A DNA stretch of 58,748 nucleotides from an uncultured Collinsella sp. (GTDB taxonomy: Bacteria; Actinomycetota; Coriobacteriia; Coriobacteriales; Coriobacteriaceae): the NCBI GenBank assembly GCA_900541855.1, contig UQLD01000015.1, forward strand, positions 1 through 58,748, read 5' to 3'. How positions within the stretch are numbered: the first letter of the stretch is position 1; every line of letters starts with the position of its first letter. Under the pieces are notes generated by a model. It worked only from the letters and a program-made list of their open reading frames with translations. It was not told where the DNA came from and did not search any database. The position numbers were made by a program, and so were the translations under genes. Positions 32,302 through 41,798 of this stretch are shown one piece after another.

Positions 32302-33903
32302 CTACGACGCCAGTGTGGCGATGACGGCTTCGTCGCCGGCGTATATGAGGGTGTTGCCGTCGGGGATGATCGTCTGGCCGTCGCGCTTAAGCATCACCAC
32401 AATAAACGGGTGCTTGCCCTGCGGCACGTCGCGCAGACGCTGGCCGGCCAGGCGACCGTGGGGCGTCACGGTGACCTCGCGCAGCGTAACCTCGGCACGC
32501 TCTTCAAACGTCGGGGCAGCCATCACCAATAGGTCGCCTTCCTCAATTACGGTATCGCCGTTGGGCAACACCGGGTGCGCACCGTCGCGCAGTACCAGGA
32601 CCACCAGCATGTTCGTTGCGCTGCCAATGTCGGCGAGCGAGCGTCCGGCAAACGGATGTCCAGCGCCTACTTTGAGCTTGACGAACGACATGCCGTCTTC
32701 GTCGCGGTAGTCGTTAAAGGTGCGACGCACGTCGCCGGTCGCATCGATCATATCGAGCTTCTTCGCCACCGCCGGCAGCAGCGAGCCCTGCACCACAATG
32801 CTCGACACGGCAATCGCAAACACCAGGTCAAATAGGTCGTGTCCGCCGGGAACGCCGGCCACTACGGCAAAGAGACTAAAGACGACCGAAGCCGCTCCGC
32901 GTAGGCCCGCCCAGCTTACGAGCGCGACCTGGCGGGGATTCGTCTTAAAGGGCGCTAGGAGCACGCCGACGGCGATGGGGCGGCTCACGAAGAGCATGAA
33001 CGCCATGAGTGCCAGGCCCGGCAGCAGCATCTGCGGCAGGCGTGCGGGCGTTACGAGCAGGCCGAGCAAGAAGAAGATCGTCATCTCGGCCATCTCGGTG
33101 AGGGTGTCAAAGAAGTGCGCCATCTCGACTTTGCCGGTGATGTCGCTGGCGCCCAGCACAATGCCGGCCAGGTATACAGCCAAAAAGCCGTTGCCGCCCA
33201 GGTAGCTCGGCAGCGCGTAGGCGACGATGGCCACGGCGAACAAATAGATGGTCTGCGCGCCCTCGGCCGTTGCGTGCGCGCGTTCAATCAGGCGGCCCGC
33301 CGCCCAGCCGATGGCGAGGCCCAGGCCCACGCCCAGGATAATCTGCTTGGCCAGCAGCACGGGGATGTTAATGTCGCCGCCGGCCGCGAGTGTGGCGAGC
33401 ACGGCGGTGAGCATGTAGGCGACGGGGTCGTTGGAGCCCGATTCGACCTCGAGCAGCGAGTCGGTGCCGCCCTTCAGCGAAAGGTTGTGCTCGCGCAGCA
33501 CGCTAAAGACGCTGGCCGCGTCGGTGGATGCCACGACCGATCCCAACAGCAGGCCGTCGATCCAGTCGAACCCCAGCGCGAAGTGGGCGAACACGCCGGT
33601 GATGCCGGCAGTGATGACGACGCCGAGCGTGCTCAGCAGCACCGCCGGCACAGCGACGGGTTTGGCACGGTCGATATTGGTGTTAAAGCCGCCGTAGAAC
33701 ATGATGAACAGCAGCGCCGTGCTGCAGACGGTTTCGGTGAGCGCATAGTCGCTAAAGTCGATATGCGCCGGGCCGTTGACGCCCAACAGCATGCCGAGCG
33801 CGATAAAGATGAGCAGGGTGGGGAAGGGGAGCTTTTTGCCGACGGGTTTGATGGTCAGACACAGAATGATGACGAGGCCGATAAAGAGAAGGATCTGGTT
33901 CAT
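32302..33903 (-). CDS. CPA1 potassium/proton antiporter, NhaP2/CvrA type
   Basis: Membrane antiporter of 533 aa. Residues 1-390 hold about twelve helices; ion-site signature VVASTDAASVFSVL near 122-135 and ESGSNDPVAYMLT near 154-166 carry the conserved Asp pairs. Residues ~410-480 form a TrkA-C/RCK-C domain (KLKVGAGHPFAGRSLADIG) followed by another small strand-rich domain, typical of NhaP2, which exchanges K+ or Na+ for H+. Ribosome site AGGAG. Nothing else is seen in the 226-bp gap before serC. Confidence 0.88.
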   Translation of the reverse strand: MNQILLFIGLVIILCLTIKPVGKKLPFPTLLIFIALGMLLGVNGPAHIDFSDYALTETVCSTALLFIMFYGGFNTNIDRAKPVAVPAVLLSTLGVVITAGITGVFAHFALGFDWIDGLLLGSVVASTDAASVFSVLREHNLSLKGGTDSLLEVESGSNDPVAYMLTAVLATLAAGGDINIPVLLAKQIILGVGLGLAIGWAAGRLIERAHATAEGAQTIYLFAVAIVAYALPSYLGGNGFLAVYLAGIVLGASDITGKVEMAHFFDTLTEMAEMTIFFLLGLLVTPARLPQMLLPGLALMAFMLFVSRPIAVGVLLAPFKTNPRQVALVSWAGLRGAASVVFSLFAVVAGVPGGHDLFDLVFAIAVSSIVVQGSLLPAVAKKLDMIDATGDVRRTFNDYRDEDGMSFVKLKVGAGHPFAGRSLADIGSATNMLVVLVLRDGAHPVLPNGDTVIEEGDLLVMAAPTFEERAEVTLREVTVTPHGRLAGQRLRDVPQGKHPFIVVMLKRDGQTIIPDGNTLIYAGDEAVIATLAS

Positions 33904-34156
33904 GGATGGTGTCCGCTCCTGGTTGGTTGGCGTGGCACGGTCAGTTGCCTGCGGTTATTTGTACCCAAAGATGGTGGGTTTATGGGGTTGGATTGCGGGC
34001 GTGCGCGATATCGTCATAGACGGCTGCCGTCTTTGCCTCTGCTCGGAAACCCTTTCCAGCTTTATTGCAACGGAGTACAATGGGTAACGTTTAAGTTCAA
34101 CTTGAAGTTTTAGTTGCGGCGCCGGGCTTCGGCCGCAATGCAAGGAGAGGCGTACC

Positions 34157-34996
34157 ATGGCGATCTATGTGACATCTGATGCTCACGGGCACGTGCGTGC
34201 GCTTGACGAAGCCCTGTCTAAGATCTCGTTGACGTCCGACGACACGCTGTACGTGCTGGGCGACATGATCGATCGCGGGCCCGATCCGGTCGGCGTTATT
34301 AAGCTCGTGCGCTCGCTGCCCAACGCCCACGTGCTCAAGGGTAATCACGAGCAGATCATGCTCGATGCCATCATTGGCCAGGATCCGCTCGATGCCGAGA
34401 CCTGGGATATCAACGGTGGTTGGACGACGCGCGAGCAGCTCAACGACATGGAATTTGAGGCATACGAGGAGCTCGTGCGATGGATGGCCGCGCTGCCGCT
34501 CTACGCAGTGGTCGAGACCGAGGAGCGCCCGTATCTGCTGGTACATGCTGGAATCGAGATGAAGGCGGCGCGCGCGTTTTTGCTTGAGCATGGCGTCGAT
34601 TGTGCCGATGGCGTTGGAGCGGTGGGTGCCGATCGCGAGCTGCTGCAGCAGATGCTCGCGGTGCAGTCGTCCGATGACCTGCTGTGGATTCGTCATGGCT
34701 ATTGGGATGCGTCGACCGGGCTGCTTTCTGCCGAGGGCAAGGGCCCGGTCGTGGTGAGCGGTCACACGCCCACGGTATCGCTTGGGCGCTATTGCGAGGT
34801 CGGTGGTCTGGCGGGGCTCGATGAGGAATCGGGACGCGGGCAGATCGTGCGCTTGGGCGGCGAGGACACTGCTGGTGTGCCCGATCGCATCGACATCGAC
34901 TGCGCCGCCGCCACCGGCTCCGAGTTCGGCCGCGTGGGCATCCTGCGCCTGGACGACGGGGCCGAGTTCTACGCGAACATCAACCCGGGCGAATAA
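34157..34996 (+). CDS. Calcineurin-like metallophosphatase, PrpE/ApaH type
   Basis: Protein of 279 aa with every metallophosphatase motif: SDAHGH near residue 7, GDMIDRGPDP near 37, GNHEQ near 63, HAGIEM near 130 and GHTP near 200. The order and spacing fit the serine/threonine phosphatase and diadenosine-tetraphosphatase group. Extra C-terminal ~50 residues bear the ID-CAAATGSEFGRVGILRL strand typical of bacterial members. Good ribosome site AAGGAG. Stands alone. Confidence 0.87.
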   Translation: MAIYVTSDAHGHVRALDEALSKISLTSDDTLYVLGDMIDRGPDPVGVIKLVRSLPNAHVLKGNHEQIMLDAIIGQDPLDAETWDINGGWTTREQLNDMEFEAYEELVRWMAALPLYAVVETEERPYLLVHAGIEMKAARAFLLEHGVDCADGVGAVGADRELLQQMLAVQSSDDLLWIRHGYWDASTGLLSAEGKGPVVVSGHTPTVSLGRYCEVGGLAGLDEESGRGQIVRLGGEDTAGVPDRIDIDCAAATGSEFGRVGILRLDDGAEFYANINPGE

Positions 34997-35024
34997 CCTT
35001 GTTCCGCCGATCTACCGTAGCTAA

Positions 35025-35054
35025 TTTGGGACGGGGCTTTTTTGACTACTTTCG
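35025..35054. repeat. GGGACGGGGCT element, copy 1
   Basis: TTTGGGACGGGGCTTTTTTG followed by ACTACTTTCG, 29 nt after the phosphatase stop codon. Matches the complement of 47959-47991 over about 30 nt with two differences. The adjoining CTACT/AGTAG and TAGCGC/GCGCTA hairpins (35046-35090) may be part of it. Confidence 0.55.
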
Positions 35055-35132
35055 GAGAGTAGCGCCTTCTTGCTCGGTAAGCGCTAGAAATGAGGAGCGT
35101 CTGCGTCCTCGACAGCGCGAAAATGCTCGAAA

Positions 35133-35176
35133 AACCGTCGCAACGGAGTCAAACGACGTCGCGGCGGTTCTTTTTT
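35133..35176 (+). terminator. Intrinsic terminator downstream of the metallophosphatase
   Basis: AACCGTCGC pairs with GCGGCGGTT (one G-U) followed by CTTTTTT. It may end the phosphatase transcript or a short RNA from 35000-35130, where I see small hairpins but no promoter. Confidence 0.65.
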
Positions 35177-35189
35177 GGCTGCCCGCCGG

Positions 35190-35312
35190 CTAAGTGAGTA
35201 GACTTTTTTGGAAATGCCGAGCACCCAACATATTTGCCTCAATAAAACCGCAGGTCACAGACTTGTGCTCTGTTGGTGTGGTCGGGGATTCGGTAAAAGT
35301 CTACTCACTTAG
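35190..35312. repeat. Nested hairpin with AAAACCGCAGGT apex, copy 1
   Basis: Outer arms CTAAGTGAGTAGACTTTT (35190-35207) and 35295-35312 pair perfectly over 18 bp. Inner arms CCGAGCACCCAACA and TGTTGGTGTGGTCGG pair imperfectly. The apex contains TAAAACCGCAGGT (35243-35255), shared with the two elements near the right end of the window. Confidence 0.75.
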
Positions 35313-35391
35313 TTTTGCGTGATGAATATTGTCCGCAACGAGACCCCAGCCGGGGTGATTCCATCGCAAATTCCGGTGACCGGGCAGCTAA

Positions 35392-36975
35392 TTAGGCGCC
35401 GTATGGGTTGCGGTCGCGTTCTATGCGTTGGCGGATGTGGGCGTACTCGATAATCAGTAGCACCAGGAGTAGGGCCATGATGGCTAGGTAGCTCACCACA
35501 GCGCCCATCAGACCCAGCAGCTTAATCAAGATCACCGGCAGCACCACGCTTACGGCGAAGCAGATCAGGTAGATCTTGGTGACGTCTCCAGCGTGGCGTA
35601 GCACCGTGATGATGGCGTAGATAAAGTCGATGGCCGCGGTGACGCCGCCGGCGACGACCATCAGCAACGCCAGCGTACGGTAGCGCTCAAAGCTGAGGCC
35701 GTACATAAAGCTCATGAGGGGAATACCGGGACCTGCCATAAATGCGGCGCACACGCCGGTGATGGCCACGATCAGCGCCATAACGGCAACAATAATCAGG
35801 TCAAAGCGACGACGCTTGCGAGGATTAGCCCAAATGCTCGACAAGCGCAGGAGCTGCGGTTTGTAGACAAATCCGACGCTCAACAAAATAGCCTGCGCCG
35901 GAAAGAACAGGGCATTAAAGTACAGCTGATATTTGTATGCCAGCGTGCCTTCCATCACAAACTTGGGCATGCTCTCAATAAGGTTGAACAGGAACAGTGC
36001 ACCAAAGAGCGGGGCGCACTGGACAAACAGGTGGCCGACCTCGCGCAGGCTCACGCGGCGCGATTTTTCGGTCTCGAGCAGGGCAAGCGGCGCGGTGACC
36101 AGCACGAGCGAGGCGATCGCGGCGATGCCCATGGCCATGGCCGCGATGGGCATGCTGCGCGTGAGGAACAGCGCCGCGCTAAAGACCGCGATGACGCCGA
36201 CGGAGCGTAGCGTTTGGCTCATGCCGGCCAGGTAGAGCTTGTCGGCCTGCTGCAGGCGGCCTTCGTACACGTCGGCGACGCCGTCGATCACCTTGTAGAG
36301 GTAGACGCCCAGGCCGATCGTCGCCATCTGCGCGTCATAGCCGCGGGCGCTGCTGTACATGAGGCCGCAGCCTAGGGCGAGCGCTCCACAAAGCCAGCGG
36401 TTGAGCTGGTAGGAGGCAAAGGACGTCTTTTCGTCGATGTCTGAGACCTGGAAATTGCGCACGCCGTAGTTGCATGCGATCATGATGAGCGTGCCGGTGA
36501 CGAAGGCGATGGAGAACTTACCGGCTTCCTCGGCGCCCACAAGCTGCGTGGACACAATGGTGAGCAGGGGAAACGCGAAGCCCCACACGGCGGTGCCCAG
36601 GGTATTCCAGAGATAGTCGCGACGGGTGGCGTGTTCCTCGTATTCGGCTTCCTGCGTGGAGAAGCCGCCGCCGTAGACAACGCCGAGCAGGCGGTTCCAC
36701 CAAGCGTTGACCATGCGGTGGATGGGGTCGGGCTCGCGATCGCGTTCGCGCCGGCGACGGCGCGTGGCCTGGCTGCTGTTGGGGCCGCCGGCGTTGCGCT
36801 GGCTCAGCTCTTGGATGCGCGCGAGCTCTTCGGCCGTGTGGGAGGCGGGGAACAGGCCGTTCTCGATGCGTCCGCCCTGGGCCCTTGCGGTGCCGCTGCC
36901 CGCTACGGCGGGGTCGGCGACGCCATTGCGGCGGGCGATGGCGCGGCGAATGCTATCGAGGGGCGTGATACTCAA
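35392..36975 (-). CDS. Flippase-like polytopic membrane protein (polysaccharide export superfamily)
   Basis: Protein of 527 aa. A polar, Arg-rich N-terminal stretch of ~105 residues precedes 12-14 hydrophobic helices arranged as in Wzx/MATE-like polysaccharide flippases (early helices LWNTLGTAVWGFAFPLLTIVSTQLVGAEEAGKF). A lipid-linked glycan is a plausible substrate, but no glycosyltransferase cluster adjoins it. The start codon is TTG at 36975, supported by AAAGGA seven bases upstream. Confidence 0.72.
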   Translation of the reverse strand: MSITPLDSIRRAIARRNGVADPAVAGSGTARAQGGRIENGLFPASHTAEELARIQELSQRNAGGPNSSQATRRRRRERDREPDPIHRMVNAWWNRLLGVVYGGGFSTQEAEYEEHATRRDYLWNTLGTAVWGFAFPLLTIVSTQLVGAEEAGKFSIAFVTGTLIMIACNYGVRNFQVSDIDEKTSFASYQLNRWLCGALALGCGLMYSSARGYDAQMATIGLGVYLYKVIDGVADVYEGRLQQADKLYLAGMSQTLRSVGVIAVFSAALFLTRSMPIAAMAMGIAAIASLVLVTAPLALLETEKSRRVSLREVGHLFVQCAPLFGALFLFNLIESMPKFVMEGTLAYKYQLYFNALFFPAQAILLSVGFVYKPQLLRLSSIWANPRKRRRFDLIIVAVMALIVAITGVCAAFMAGPGIPLMSFMYGLSFERYRTLALLMVVAGGVTAAIDFIYAIITVLRHAGDVTKIYLICFAVSVVLPVILIKLLGLMGAVVSYLAIMALLLVLLIIEYAHIRQRIERDRNPYGA

Positions 36976-37155
36976 AGCGGAGTCCTTTCTATTGCTGCGC
37001 TTTAGTATAGACGCGACGGTGTTCGCTCGTGTTTTTGAACGGATTGTTCAATAATTTCGGCGGGCGGCTGTAATTTGTCGGTAAACGTGCGGTATCCTGT
37101 TAAAGTTTTGTGACACCCCCGATGCCGCCCACGCGGTACCAAGGAGCTTCTACCT

Positions 37156-38727
37156 ATGGACGTCGCCGCATTCTTACTGGCTCTTGTGCCGATTATTTGG
37201 CTGGTCGTGATGCTGCTGTGCTTTAAATGGCCAGCTTGGAAGGCCGCTATCGGATCGTTTGTCCTTTCGTGCTTGCTTGCCTTCGCATGGTGGCACCTGC
37301 CGGCAGCGCAGATCGCGACCGCCTCGCTCGAAGGTTTTTTGATGGCTCTGTGGCCCATCGTCCTGGTGATCATCGCCGCGGTGTTCACGTATAACCTGTG
37401 CGTTCGTACGGGCGCCATGGACGTGATCGGCAGCATGATCACCTCCATCAGCAGCGACCGCCGTCTGCTGGCGCTGCTCGTGGCTTGGTGCTTCGGTGGC
37501 TTTATGGAGGGCATGGCCGGCTTCGGTACCGCTGTCGCCATTCCCGCCGGCATGCTCGCGGGCCTGGGCTTTGAGGCCGTGCCTGCCGTGCTCATCTGCC
37601 TGCTGGCCAACGGCGTGCCCACGCCCTACGGCTCCATCGGCATCCCCACGGTGTCCGTTGCCGACCTGGTGGGTTTGGATTCCCTTCACCTAGCGACCGT
37701 TCAGCTGGTGCAGCTCGCGCCGTTCTTTGTGGTGATGCCGCTATTTATTGTGCTGGTTGCGGGCCGTGTTGCCGATGACCAGGGCAATGCCGCGAGTGTG
37801 GGCGAGCGTCTGCACGGTGTTGCCGGCGTGGCGTTGCTCTCCGGCGTGTCGTTTGTCGGCGCGGCTCTGGTCGTTGCCATGTTTGTGGGCCCCGAGCTGG
37901 CCGTGGTCGTAGGATCCATCGTTTCGCTCGCGCTGACAGCTGCGCTTGCCATGCGTGCCGAGAAGTCGGGGCGTCTGGACGCACGCTTTCACATGAATAT
38001 CGAGGCGGGGGAGAAGCTCACCGTTAAGTCGGCGCTTTCGGCCTGGTCGTGCTTCATCCTGATCTTTGTGTTGCTGCTGGGCACGTCTAACCTGGTGCCC
38101 GCTGTACATGCCGCGCTCGCGCCGTTTGCGAGCCACGTGCAGGTGTATTGCGGTGAGAATCCCGGTACGCTTACGTTTTCGTGGATCAACACGCCGGGCG
38201 TCTGGATTTTCCTGGCGGCGTTTGCCGGCGGTGCCATTCAGGGTGCTTCGCCACGCATGATGGGCGAGGTGCTGGCCGCGACTGTGAAGCAGATGATGCC
38301 GACGGTGATCACGATGCTTTCGGTGCTGGGCTGTGCCAAGGTGATGGGCTATGCGGGCATGATCTCTTCGATCAGCGCGTTCTGCATCGCCGTCGCCGGT
38401 GGGCTGTACCCGATTCTGGCTCCGTGGATCGGCGCAGTCGGTGCGTTTGTGACCGGCTCGGGCACGTCCTCGGGCATGCTGTTTGGCCCCATTCAGAGCC
38501 AGGCTGCCACTGCGCTGGGTGTGAGCGACTACTGGATGGTCGCGTTGAACGCCCTGGGCGTCGCCGCCGGTAAGATGATCTCGCCGCAGACCCTCGCCAT
38601 TGGTCTTGCCGCCGTGCTCGTGCGCGGTAAGGATGCCGAACTCCTGGGCGCCGTCCTGCCCTACGCCGCCGGCATGCTGGTCCTGATGAGCGCCATAGCC
38701 ATGCTCGGCCAAGGCCTGCCGCTGTAG
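37156..38727 (+). CDS. lctP: L-lactate permease family transporter
   Basis: Membrane protein of 523 aa with about 13 helices. Family signatures: WPIVLVIIAAVFTYN near residue 68, CFGGFMEGMAGFGTAVAIPAGML near 113-135, ANGVPTPYGSIGIPT near 150, and the C-terminal GAFVTGSGTSSGMLFGPIQ near 435. It carries lactate or glycolate with protons. ATG 37156 follows CAAGGAG. Transcribed alone; the following gap is packed with GGGGAC repeats. Confidence 0.92.
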   Translation: MDVAAFLLALVPIIWLVVMLLCFKWPAWKAAIGSFVLSCLLAFAWWHLPAAQIATASLEGFLMALWPIVLVIIAAVFTYNLCVRTGAMDVIGSMITSISSDRRLLALLVAWCFGGFMEGMAGFGTAVAIPAGMLAGLGFEAVPAVLICLLANGVPTPYGSIGIPTVSVADLVGLDSLHLATVQLVQLAPFFVVMPLFIVLVAGRVADDQGNAASVGERLHGVAGVALLSGVSFVGAALVVAMFVGPELAVVVGSIVSLALTAALAMRAEKSGRLDARFHMNIEAGEKLTVKSALSAWSCFILIFVLLLGTSNLVPAVHAALAPFASHVQVYCGENPGTLTFSWINTPGVWIFLAAFAGGAIQGASPRMMGEVLAATVKQMMPTVITMLSVLGCAKVMGYAGMISSISAFCIAVAGGLYPILAPWIGAVGAFVTGSGTSSGMLFGPIQSQAATALGVSDYWMVALNALGVAAGKMISPQTLAIGLAAVLVRGKDAELLGAVLPYAAGMLVLMSAIAMLGQGLPL

Positions 38728-38730
38728 TCG

Positions 38731-38866
38731 GCACTTAGGGACGTTCCTTATGTGCCGGCACTTTGGGAACGTCCCTAAGTGCCGGCATCCGGGGACACTC
38801 CTTGAATGTTGTCTGTTCAAGAGTGTCCCCAATGACTAGTCGTTTAAAAGCGTCCCTAACGACTAG
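38731..38866. repeat. Array of three different GGGAC-type palindromes
   Basis: Unit 1: GCACTTAGGGACGTTCC (38731-38747) with its exact complement at 38766-38782. Unit 2: GGGGACACTC..TTGAA (38791-38806) with TTCAAGAGTGTCCCC (38816-38830). Unit 3: CTAGTCGTT (38836-38844) with AACGACTAG (38858-38866). Starts 4 nt after the lactate permease stop codon. Confidence 0.78.
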
Positions 38867-39005
38867 GCCGCTTGCCTGCGATTTTTGACCGTTGGGCGGG
38901 CGCTTCGCCGTTGCCGCAAAAACGTTTTTGCATATCGGGTACAACGGGCTTTACGTGAGTAAAGTGCGCGCCGCGTCCACGTGTCGCGCTTTTAAAGGAG
39001 GCCCC

Positions 39006-40676
39006 ATGCCTGGTGTTACCCCTGCAGAAGTTCTGTCCAACTTTGGTATTGCGCTGGTCGAAGATCCCGCCGAGAATCAGCCCCGTCTGCTGGTCGATCT
39101 ATCCGCCGCGGAGCTCGTCGAGCACGCCATCCGCCGCGAAGAAGGCCGCATGGCATCCAACGGCGCGCTGGTGATCGAGACGGGGGAGCGCACTGGTCGT
39201 TCCCCCAATGACCGCTTTATCGTTGACACCCCCGATGTTCACGACAAGATTGCCTGGGGTGCCGTCAACCGCCCGCTTTCTGCCGAGAGCTACGAGGCCA
39301 TCAAGGCCGGTATCGTCAACTACCTCAACGAGCGCGATGTGTTCGTCACTCGCGGTATGGCCGGTGCCGATCGCAACCATACGCGTCGCCTGCTTGTCGC
39401 CTGCGAGCGTGCCAGCCAAGCGCTCTTTATTAAGCAGATGCTCGCCCGCCCGCTTGCCCGTGAAATCGCACGCACCGGCGAGCCGGACTTCTGCGTGCTC
39501 GCCGCTCCCGGCTACCAGTGCGATCCCGCCATTAAGGGCCTCAACTCCAGCGCCGCCGTGGTCATCAACTTCCAGGAGCGCGTGATTCTGGTCGCGGGCA
39601 CCGGCTACTCCGGTGAGATCAAAAAGTCCATCTTCAGTGTCATGAATTACTTGCTGCCCGTCGAGGACGACGTGCTGCCCATGCATTGCTCCGCCAGCAT
39701 GGACCCCGTCACGCATGAGACCGCGGTGTTCTTTGGCCTGTCCGGCACCGGCAAGACCACGCTTTCGGCCAATCCCACGCGCCTGCTGATTGGCGACGAC
39801 GAGCACGGCTGGTCCGATATGGGCATCTTTAACGTCGAGGGCGGCTGCTACGCCAAGTGTGAGGGCCTGGACGCGTTCCACGAGCCCGAGATCTTCAACG
39901 CCGTTCGCTTTGGCGCCATCTGTGAAAACGTGGTACTCGATGAGAATCGCAAGCCCAACTACGACGACGTCTCGATCACGCACAACACGCGCGTGGCCTA
40001 CCCCGTGGAGCACATTCCCAACGCGTGGACCAAGGGCATGGGCACCACTCCGAGCGTCGTGCTCTTCCTGACCTGCGACGCCTTTGGCGTGCTGCCGCCT
40101 ATCTCGCGTCTGACGGCCGACGCCGCCATGTACCACTTTGTGACGGGCTTTACGGCCAAGATCCCCGGCACCGAGGTTGGCGTCACCGAACCCACGCCCA
40201 CGTTCTCCTCGCTGTTCGGCGAGCCGTTTATGCCGCTCGACCCCATGGTCTACGCCAAGATGCTCGGTGAGCGCATCGCCGACGGCCGCACGCGCGTCTA
40301 CCTGGTCAACACCGGCTGGATCGGCGGCGGTTACGGCGTGGGCCATCGCATTGAGCTGGCTTACACGCGCTCCCTGGTCGCCCGCGCCCTCGACGGTACC
40401 ATCGAGGAGAGCGAGTTCGTGCACGACGACATCTTTAACGTCGACATTCCCACCACGTGCCACGGCGTGCCCGACGGCATCCTGGTGCCGCGCCAGTACT
40501 GGCAGAGCACCGCGCGCTACGACGAGGCCGCGCACAACCTGGCCGTGATGTTCGAGGAGAACTTCGAGAAGAAGTACTCGCACCTGCCTGAGTCCGTCAA
40601 GGCCGCCGGTCCGCACGCCCAAGTGCCCGCCGAGGCTCGTCACCGCGGCCGCGGCCTGCTGGGACTCCGCCACTAG
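39006..40676 (+). CDS. pckA: Phosphoenolpyruvate carboxykinase (ATP)
   Basis: Interconverts oxaloacetate + ATP and phosphoenolpyruvate + CO2 + ADP. Protein of 556 aa. Seen: TGERTGRSPNDRF near residue 60, the ATP loop GLSGTGKTTLSA near 243, metal-binding Asp in LIGDDEHGW near 262, and the substrate Arg region FNVEGGCYAK. In anaerobes of this kind it often runs toward oxaloacetate. The start at 39006 follows AAAGGAGG; the frame upstream to 38892 reads through non-coding sequence. Confidence 0.95.
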   Translation: MPGVTPAEVLSNFGIALVEDPAENQPRLLVDLSAAELVEHAIRREEGRMASNGALVIETGERTGRSPNDRFIVDTPDVHDKIAWGAVNRPLSAESYEAIKAGIVNYLNERDVFVTRGMAGADRNHTRRLLVACERASQALFIKQMLARPLAREIARTGEPDFCVLAAPGYQCDPAIKGLNSSAAVVINFQERVILVAGTGYSGEIKKSIFSVMNYLLPVEDDVLPMHCSASMDPVTHETAVFFGLSGTGKTTLSANPTRLLIGDDEHGWSDMGIFNVEGGCYAKCEGLDAFHEPEIFNAVRFGAICENVVLDENRKPNYDDVSITHNTRVAYPVEHIPNAWTKGMGTTPSVVLFLTCDAFGVLPPISRLTADAAMYHFVTGFTAKIPGTEVGVTEPTPTFSSLFGEPFMPLDPMVYAKMLGERIADGRTRVYLVNTGWIGGGYGVGHRIELAYTRSLVARALDGTIEESEFVHDDIFNVDIPTTCHGVPDGILVPRQYWQSTARYDEAAHNLAVMFEENFEKKYSHLPESVKAAGPHAQVPAEARHRGRGLLGLRH

Positions 40677-40695
40677 CGTCGCCTCGAGTCCATAT

Positions 40696-40729
40696 CCACC
40701 ACAAAGGGGACAGGCACCTTTGTGGTGGT
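40696..40729. repeat. CCACCACAAAG hairpin, copy 2 (forward loop)
   Basis: CCACCACAAAGG / CCTTTGTGGTGG arms with loop core GGACAGGCA, starting 20 nt after the pckA stop codon and followed by TTTT, as an intrinsic terminator would. Confidence 0.85.
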
Positions 40730-40804
40730 TTTGCCTGCATGCCGCAGTAAGTAGGGTTACAATACGTCTGACATATCGTCCCCTTCTCCGGATGGGGGCA
40801 GCGT

Positions 40805-40867
40805 AAGCGCTCTTGTGGCGGCACCGTAGGACTTTGAAGGTGGCCGTCGTAAGAGCGCTTTTTGTTT
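40805..40867 (+). terminator. Terminator-like hairpin in the B3/4 gene leader
   Basis: AAGCGCTCTT (40805-40814) and AAGAGCGCTT (40851-40860) pair perfectly, with an inner GGCGGCACC/GGTGGCCGTC stem, then TTTTTGTTT. Upstream in the same leader CCCC and GGGG form another hairpin (40780-40798) and TACAAT (40758-40763) could be the promoter -10 box. The gene starts 39 nt later, so a leader-controlled switch is possible. I cannot match it to a known riboswitch. Confidence 0.65.
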
Positions 40868-40905
40868 GGGTGCCCGCGCACGGGCGAATCGCGAAGGGAG
40901 CGCGC

Positions 40906-41625
40906 ATGAAGAACTTTATTGCCGAGGATTCGTTTTGGGAGCTGTTTCCGCAGGCAGCGGTGGGTGTCGTGGTCGTGACGGGCATGAAGCCCGCTGCAGA
41001 GATTTCCGAGGAGGACGTCAAGGCGGTCGCGGCGCTACTCGACCGCGCCAACATTGATGCCGAGCGTTATCTAACGAGCGATACCATCAGCGAGAATGCG
41101 CCGGTGAAGGCCTGGCGTGAGGCGTATCGCAAGTTCAAGACCAAGAAGGGCGCGCGTTGCTCGATCGAAAATCTGCTGAAGCGCGTGCTCAAGGGCAAGC
41201 CGGTGGGTCATATCACGCCAGCGGTGGATATTTACAACACGGTGTCGCTGTCTTACGCACTGCCTGTGGGCGGCGAGGATCTGCAGGCGATTGAGGGCGA
41301 CCTGCGTCTGGCGGTTACCGACGGCGGGGATGCGTTCTTGCCGCTTGGTGAAGACACAGATGACCCCACATTGCCCGGTGAGCTTGCCTATATCGATGAT
41401 GCGGGTGCCGTGTGTCGCTGCTGGAACTGGCGTGATGGCGTGCGAACGGCGTTGACTGACGATTCCGCTGACGCGTTTTTGGCGATTGAATGCGTCGAAC
41501 CCGCGCGGATGGGGGATTGCCAGGCCGCGATTGACCGTTTGGCTGAGCTGCTCGAGCGTTACCTGAGCGCGACGGTGGTCGTTAAGACGCTCGTTACTCG
41601 CGACAATCCCTGCGTGGAGCTGTAG
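40906..41625 (+). CDS. B3/B4 (tRNA-synthetase beta-like) domain protein
   Basis: Protein of 239 aa consisting almost wholly of the B3/4 fold found in phenylalanyl-tRNA synthetase beta chains: AWREAYRKFKTKKGARCSIENLLKRVLKG near residues 70-100, PAVDIYNTVSLSYALPVGGED near 105-125. Stand-alone versions are thought to act on tRNA or amino acids, but no function is proven. ATG 40906 follows GAAGGGAG. The leader hairpin upstream suggests regulation by termination. Confidence 0.82.
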   Translation: MKNFIAEDSFWELFPQAAVGVVVVTGMKPAAEISEEDVKAVAALLDRANIDAERYLTSDTISENAPVKAWREAYRKFKTKKGARCSIENLLKRVLKGKPVGHITPAVDIYNTVSLSYALPVGGEDLQAIEGDLRLAVTDGGDAFLPLGEDTDDPTLPGELAYIDDAGAVCRCWNWRDGVRTALTDDSADAFLAIECVEPARMGDCQAAIDRLAELLERYLSATVVVKTLVTRDNPCVEL

Positions 41626-41654
41626 CGACGCCTGCGGATCCTATTCGACGGCCA

Positions 41655-41695
41655 AAACCACCACAAAGGTACCTGTCACCTTTGTGGTGGTTTTT
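41655..41695. repeat. CCACCACAAAG hairpin, copy 3
   Basis: AAAACCACCACAAAGG / CCTTTGTGGTGGTTTT arms around TACCTGTCA, 30 nt after the B3/4 stop codon. A- and T-runs at the two sides make it a bidirectional intrinsic terminator. Confidence 0.88.
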
Positions 41696-41798
41696 ATGTT
41701 GATGGGTTAACAAATGAGGTATTTGGGTACGCGGGTTGTCTGGTACGGCTAAGATGTTTACCCGTTAGCATCATGCAAGCGAAAGGCGGTCGTCTCTC

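Noticed and set aside
39099..41054. Minus-strand frame of 651 codons spanning pckA and the next gap
   Set aside because: It crosses a terminator-like repeat and an intergenic region and opposes a clear PckA.
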